Origin: Latrodectus hesperus
Lineage: Eukaryota > Arthropoda > Arachnida > Araneae > Theridiidae
DNA: 64,000 nucleotides
NCBI GenBank assembly: GCA_037975125.1
Contig: CM075852.1
Location: 8,497,258 to 8,561,257, forward strand
Direction of reading: 5' to 3'
The notes below the pieces were generated by a model. That model was not told the origin of the DNA and did no database searches. It was given only the letters and a program-made list of their open reading frames with translations. Position 1 is the first letter of the stretch, and the number at the start of each line of letters is the position of its first letter. Below are positions 60,650-64,000 of this stretch, one piece after another. A program made the position numbers and the translations under genes.

Positions 60650-61160
60650 TGACCTGGTGAAAAGACAGCACTGTTCGAAACATTAGGTCCTAGCTTCGAT
60701 CTCAGCCACTTTTGAACAACGACAGAGGGATGTCTTTTGACACTCCATTGTGGAGACAGCTTAAAGATCGAAAGCATTTGTACGGCATTATAATATCCAT
60801 CTTGTAAATTGCCTTTTTTTTCATAGAAAGTGGGTCGTATTCACGTATCGCAAGGGAGGAAACCTGTAAAATTTCCAAAAGAAAAATCCTGATAAACATA
60901 CCAGCAAAACTGTAACACCCATCTCCCAATGTTCAACAACAACTGGGATTGAACCCGGACTTCATGCTCCGAACCTCTAGGTCGCAGTGTGCCCAGGGAG
61001 AATGGTTGTATTTCTGCTTTCTGCATGCACATCTGTAGGGGTGAGTGCTTGAGAGTTTTCTGATTTTTCTTATCAGTGTCATGTAAATATGGCTGACTAT
61101 TTATAAAAAGTCCTCCCGGGCGAAATTTCATGCGGTGGATAATATATGTCTTACTAAGAT
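60650..61160. repeat. Compound of SINE pieces (families G, H and an unassigned head)
   Basis: A head-like CAGTGACCTGGTGAAAAG with B-box-like AGCTTCGATCTCAGCC lies at 60650-60715 (+). A family-H-like region with minus-strand B box (TGGGATTGAACCCGG on +) spans 60840-60965. A diverged family-G body (TTGTATTTCTGCTTTCTGCA, GTAGGGGTGAGTGCTTGAGA) spans 60990-61150 (+). Boundaries are uncertain. Confidence 0.5.
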
Positions 61161-62252
61161 CATCGGCCGTTGACCTGTCCACTGCGTGGTATCAAAATGA
61201 GAATTGAAATCGGTTAAGAATACTTATCATTTCTATTCAATTTAAAACGATTGCAACATATAATTTACAAAGTCTTTATTTACTTCTCTAATCAGGGAAG
61301 ATGAAATACGAAAAGAATCAAAATTCAAACAAATGTGGAAAAATAAATACTCAAAATAGCTACACATCATTTTGAACACATTTATTATTTTTAAGTTTCA
61401 TACACATAAAGCACTTTCTCATGAAATCTTTGGAATGTAATTTCTCCTCGACTTTCCATCGTTTATAAAATTAAAAACTTTATTCTGTGTGTTTGGTGAA
61501 TTTTTGACCTGGACTTTATTTTGGGTATATCAAAGTATTTTAAAATTACTCACAAAACACAAGCAACAAACACAGTCCCAGCACAATTTAAAACATACAG
61601 TTAAAAGAATTACACTAAATATAAGTTGTAACTTTATTCAGCGGTAACATTTAGTGTGTTTTGTGAGCTATAAGTTACAATTTATAAATTCAATTTAAAT
61701 TACTAATCTCATGCGTAATGAAAATCGGTAAATTAGAAGGAATGGAAAACAAAAAAAACTATCAAATAATGTTTATAAAATAATTAATATAAAAACTTCA
61801 ATTTGAAATAAATAGAAAATATTTTAGATTAGATCATTCACGAATTCATAGCATCACATGATTAACGTAATAATAAATATGCAGGAACGGTACAGAACTA
61901 AAACTTTTTGCATTTTTTATCAATAAATCGATGAAAAGAAATATAAAGTATCAATTTAATTATTTAAAAAACTTACTTTCTATGCGAAAAGATTTATTTT
62001 TAATTTTAAACCTCATGATGTTTAAGTAATTACAATTACTCATTTTATTTTAAAAGGGTTGCTTAAAATAAATTTTATAAAAGTAATAATATTCACATAA
62101 TTTGTTGCAATAAGCCAGAATAAATGTATATTAAATATAGAAACTGATTTAAAATGGCAAAATTGTTTTTACTTTAATATTTATTCTTTAATGTGCCTGC
62201 GTTTATTTCATAATTTGTCTAAAATTTCAAGATTTTGTGTTTAAAAAATTTC
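61161..62252. other. A+T-rich intergenic DNA
   Basis: A 12-bp inverted pair (CTCACAAAACAC / GTGTTTTGTGAG, about 61550 and 61656) is the only structure seen. Confidence 0.5.
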
Positions 62253-62265
62253 GGCTTATATATAT

Positions 62266-62564
62266 GTTGTTGTTGTTACTAATGACACTTGGACAAGCCA
62301 AGCTCGCTATGCTATGCGAATTTAAGTCAATTGGGAGCGTCTTTCGTTTTAATCAGAGCACCATGAAGGTGAAAGTACGACTTTGCTCTACACACATGCT
62401 ATAGGTACCCCTTTATAGGGTAGGCAACCATTCACACCTCATTCATACAAGGAAAGGACAAAGGCAGGATAGATAGAGAGAGAAAGAACATTCACACCAG
62501 GATTCGAGCCCAGGACCTCCTTATCCGCAGTCAGGCACTCTGACCACTAGACAAGTTGGGTGGC
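62266..62564 (-). mobile_element. Chimeric SINE: family-A head joined to family-B tail, 15-bp TSD
   Basis: On the minus strand the element begins with the family-A tRNA head (ACTTGTCTAGTGGTCAGAGT and a B box) and family-A body. It switches near 62389 to the 3' half of family B (GAGCAAAGTCGTACTTTCAC, then CGAAAGACGCTCCC, CTTGGCTTGTCCAAG and the (AAC)n tail). A 15-bp repeat GGCTTATATATATGT flanks the whole unit (62253-62267 and 62562-62576; its edges overlap the element ends by a few bases). Confidence 0.88.
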
Positions 62565-62576
62565 TTATATATATGT

Positions 62577-63203
62577 GGTATATATTAGCCTTTTTTTATC
62601 AATTTTGTTTTTTTGTCACTGAATTTAAATGATGAAATGCGTCATTATTCAATAATCATGTTTTTGTCTATAATTAAATGTATTCATTTAGAAATTTTCA
62701 TCTAACGATTTCAAAATTTACTTTTGTGATAGCAATGGTTATTTTTGTTTACTCTCTCTCTCTCTAATCATGATAATCAAGAATCATCTTTACTCTATAT
62801 ATAGATACATACTATAATAATCTAACTATGAGGAAATTCTTGTCACTTCCGTAATATAGGAAGATAATAAATTGCCACTTCCTGCTTGCTTTCTGAATCC
62901 TCCAGCTAGAGAGAAACAAAAACGTGACGCTTGGAACTTCGTTTCTTAACATGGAGTCCTCATTTTGCAATATCGCATACTGTCTCATTCAGAGATAGTT
63001 TAACTATGGATTTAGTAGTATTGATGGTGCCTCCTTGATTAAACATTACTGTAATAGTAATATACCGATAAATGTTTATAATTGTAATATATTAATGTAT
63101 CGATAGTCAAAATATTTTGTAACACCTGCCCCATTTAGGACACCTGCCCAACTTGTTTTAATTTGCTTCTTCAGCAGCTAGAAATTTACTGTGCAAACAA
63201 AGC
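62577..63203. other. A+T-rich intergenic DNA
   Basis: Positions 62860-63000 are less A+T-rich but show no frame or homology. Nothing else was seen. Confidence 0.5.
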
Positions 63204-63872
<669 letters not shown>

Positions 63873-63884
63873 GATATACATATA

Positions 63885-64000
63885 ATATTTAAAAGTGCTA
63901 TTTATAAGGATTTTTAAAAATATTTGCTTTTTTGACTTTGAATATTGGTATTTTTTGTGCTTTTTTATCGATAAAAAAAATGATGGATAGCAGATGAGCT
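63885..64000. repeat. Third copy of the same arm, running off the window
   Basis: AAAAGTGCTATTTATAAGGA and the sequence through GATGGATAGCAGATGAGCT repeats the right arm (63713-63825) in direct orientation. The unit therefore continues as a tandem or compound array past position 64000. Confidence 0.9.

Overview
The window looks like arthropod nuclear DNA. It is strongly A+T-rich, has long intergenic and intronic stretches, a spliced gene, dinucleotide microsatellites, and many tRNA-derived SINEs, RNase H-bearing non-LTR retrotransposons and Tc1/mariner elements. The SINE, LINE and Tc1 families resemble those I remember from orb-weaving spiders (Araneidae, Nephila/Trichonephila group). That placement is from memory and was not searched.

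One host gene is visible. Its last two coding exons lie on the + strand at 14269-14392 and 21635-21856. They encode the C-terminal ectodomain of a gamma/delta/zeta-type sarcoglycan, including the four-cysteine terminal cluster, and are separated by a 7.2 kb phase-0 intron. A phase-2 acceptor shows that more exons lie upstream; I found none in the first 14 kb, so the earlier exons are probably outside the window. A poly(A) signal follows at 22186. The large intron holds two SINEs, a LINE 3' fragment, a deleted mariner and a fossil reverse transcriptase.

Layout. 1-14268: SINEs (families called E, A, B and C here), an internally deleted LINE with target-site duplications (4008-4774), a short MITE with 8-bp duplications (7366-7619), a cluster of hairpin repeats (7.8-8.55 kb), and a Tc1 element split by a SINE (10318-11907). 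14269-22200: sarcoglycan 3' end. 22.2-33 kb: mostly A+T-rich DNA with (AT)n and (TG)n tracts, a decayed LINE end and a possible solo LTR. 33-36 kb: tRNA-derived repeats. 38082-39359: a full-length but broken mariner. 41.9-43 kb: a repeat with LINE-like end signatures. 44-46.6 kb: a LINE 3' end with an intact RNase H domain, then a SINE with clean target-site duplications. 47.8-54 kb: a 0.7 kb dispersed duplication flanking a second internally deleted LINE (49487-50279) and a SINE. 54.8-55.7 kb: a LINE fragment split by a 495-bp inserted element. 56.9-57.5 kb: a tandem array of 116-bp units. 57.6-62.6 kb: SINEs, including a chimeric one with 15-bp duplications. 63.2-64 kb: large inverted repeats around an (AT)n tract.

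No prokaryotic operon, CRISPR array, viral gene or toxin gene was seen. The most interesting material is retrotransposon biology: internally deleted LINE copies and a recombinant SINE that were each inserted as single units, and several SINE families sharing an (AAC)n tail and a terminal hairpin with the resident LINEs.
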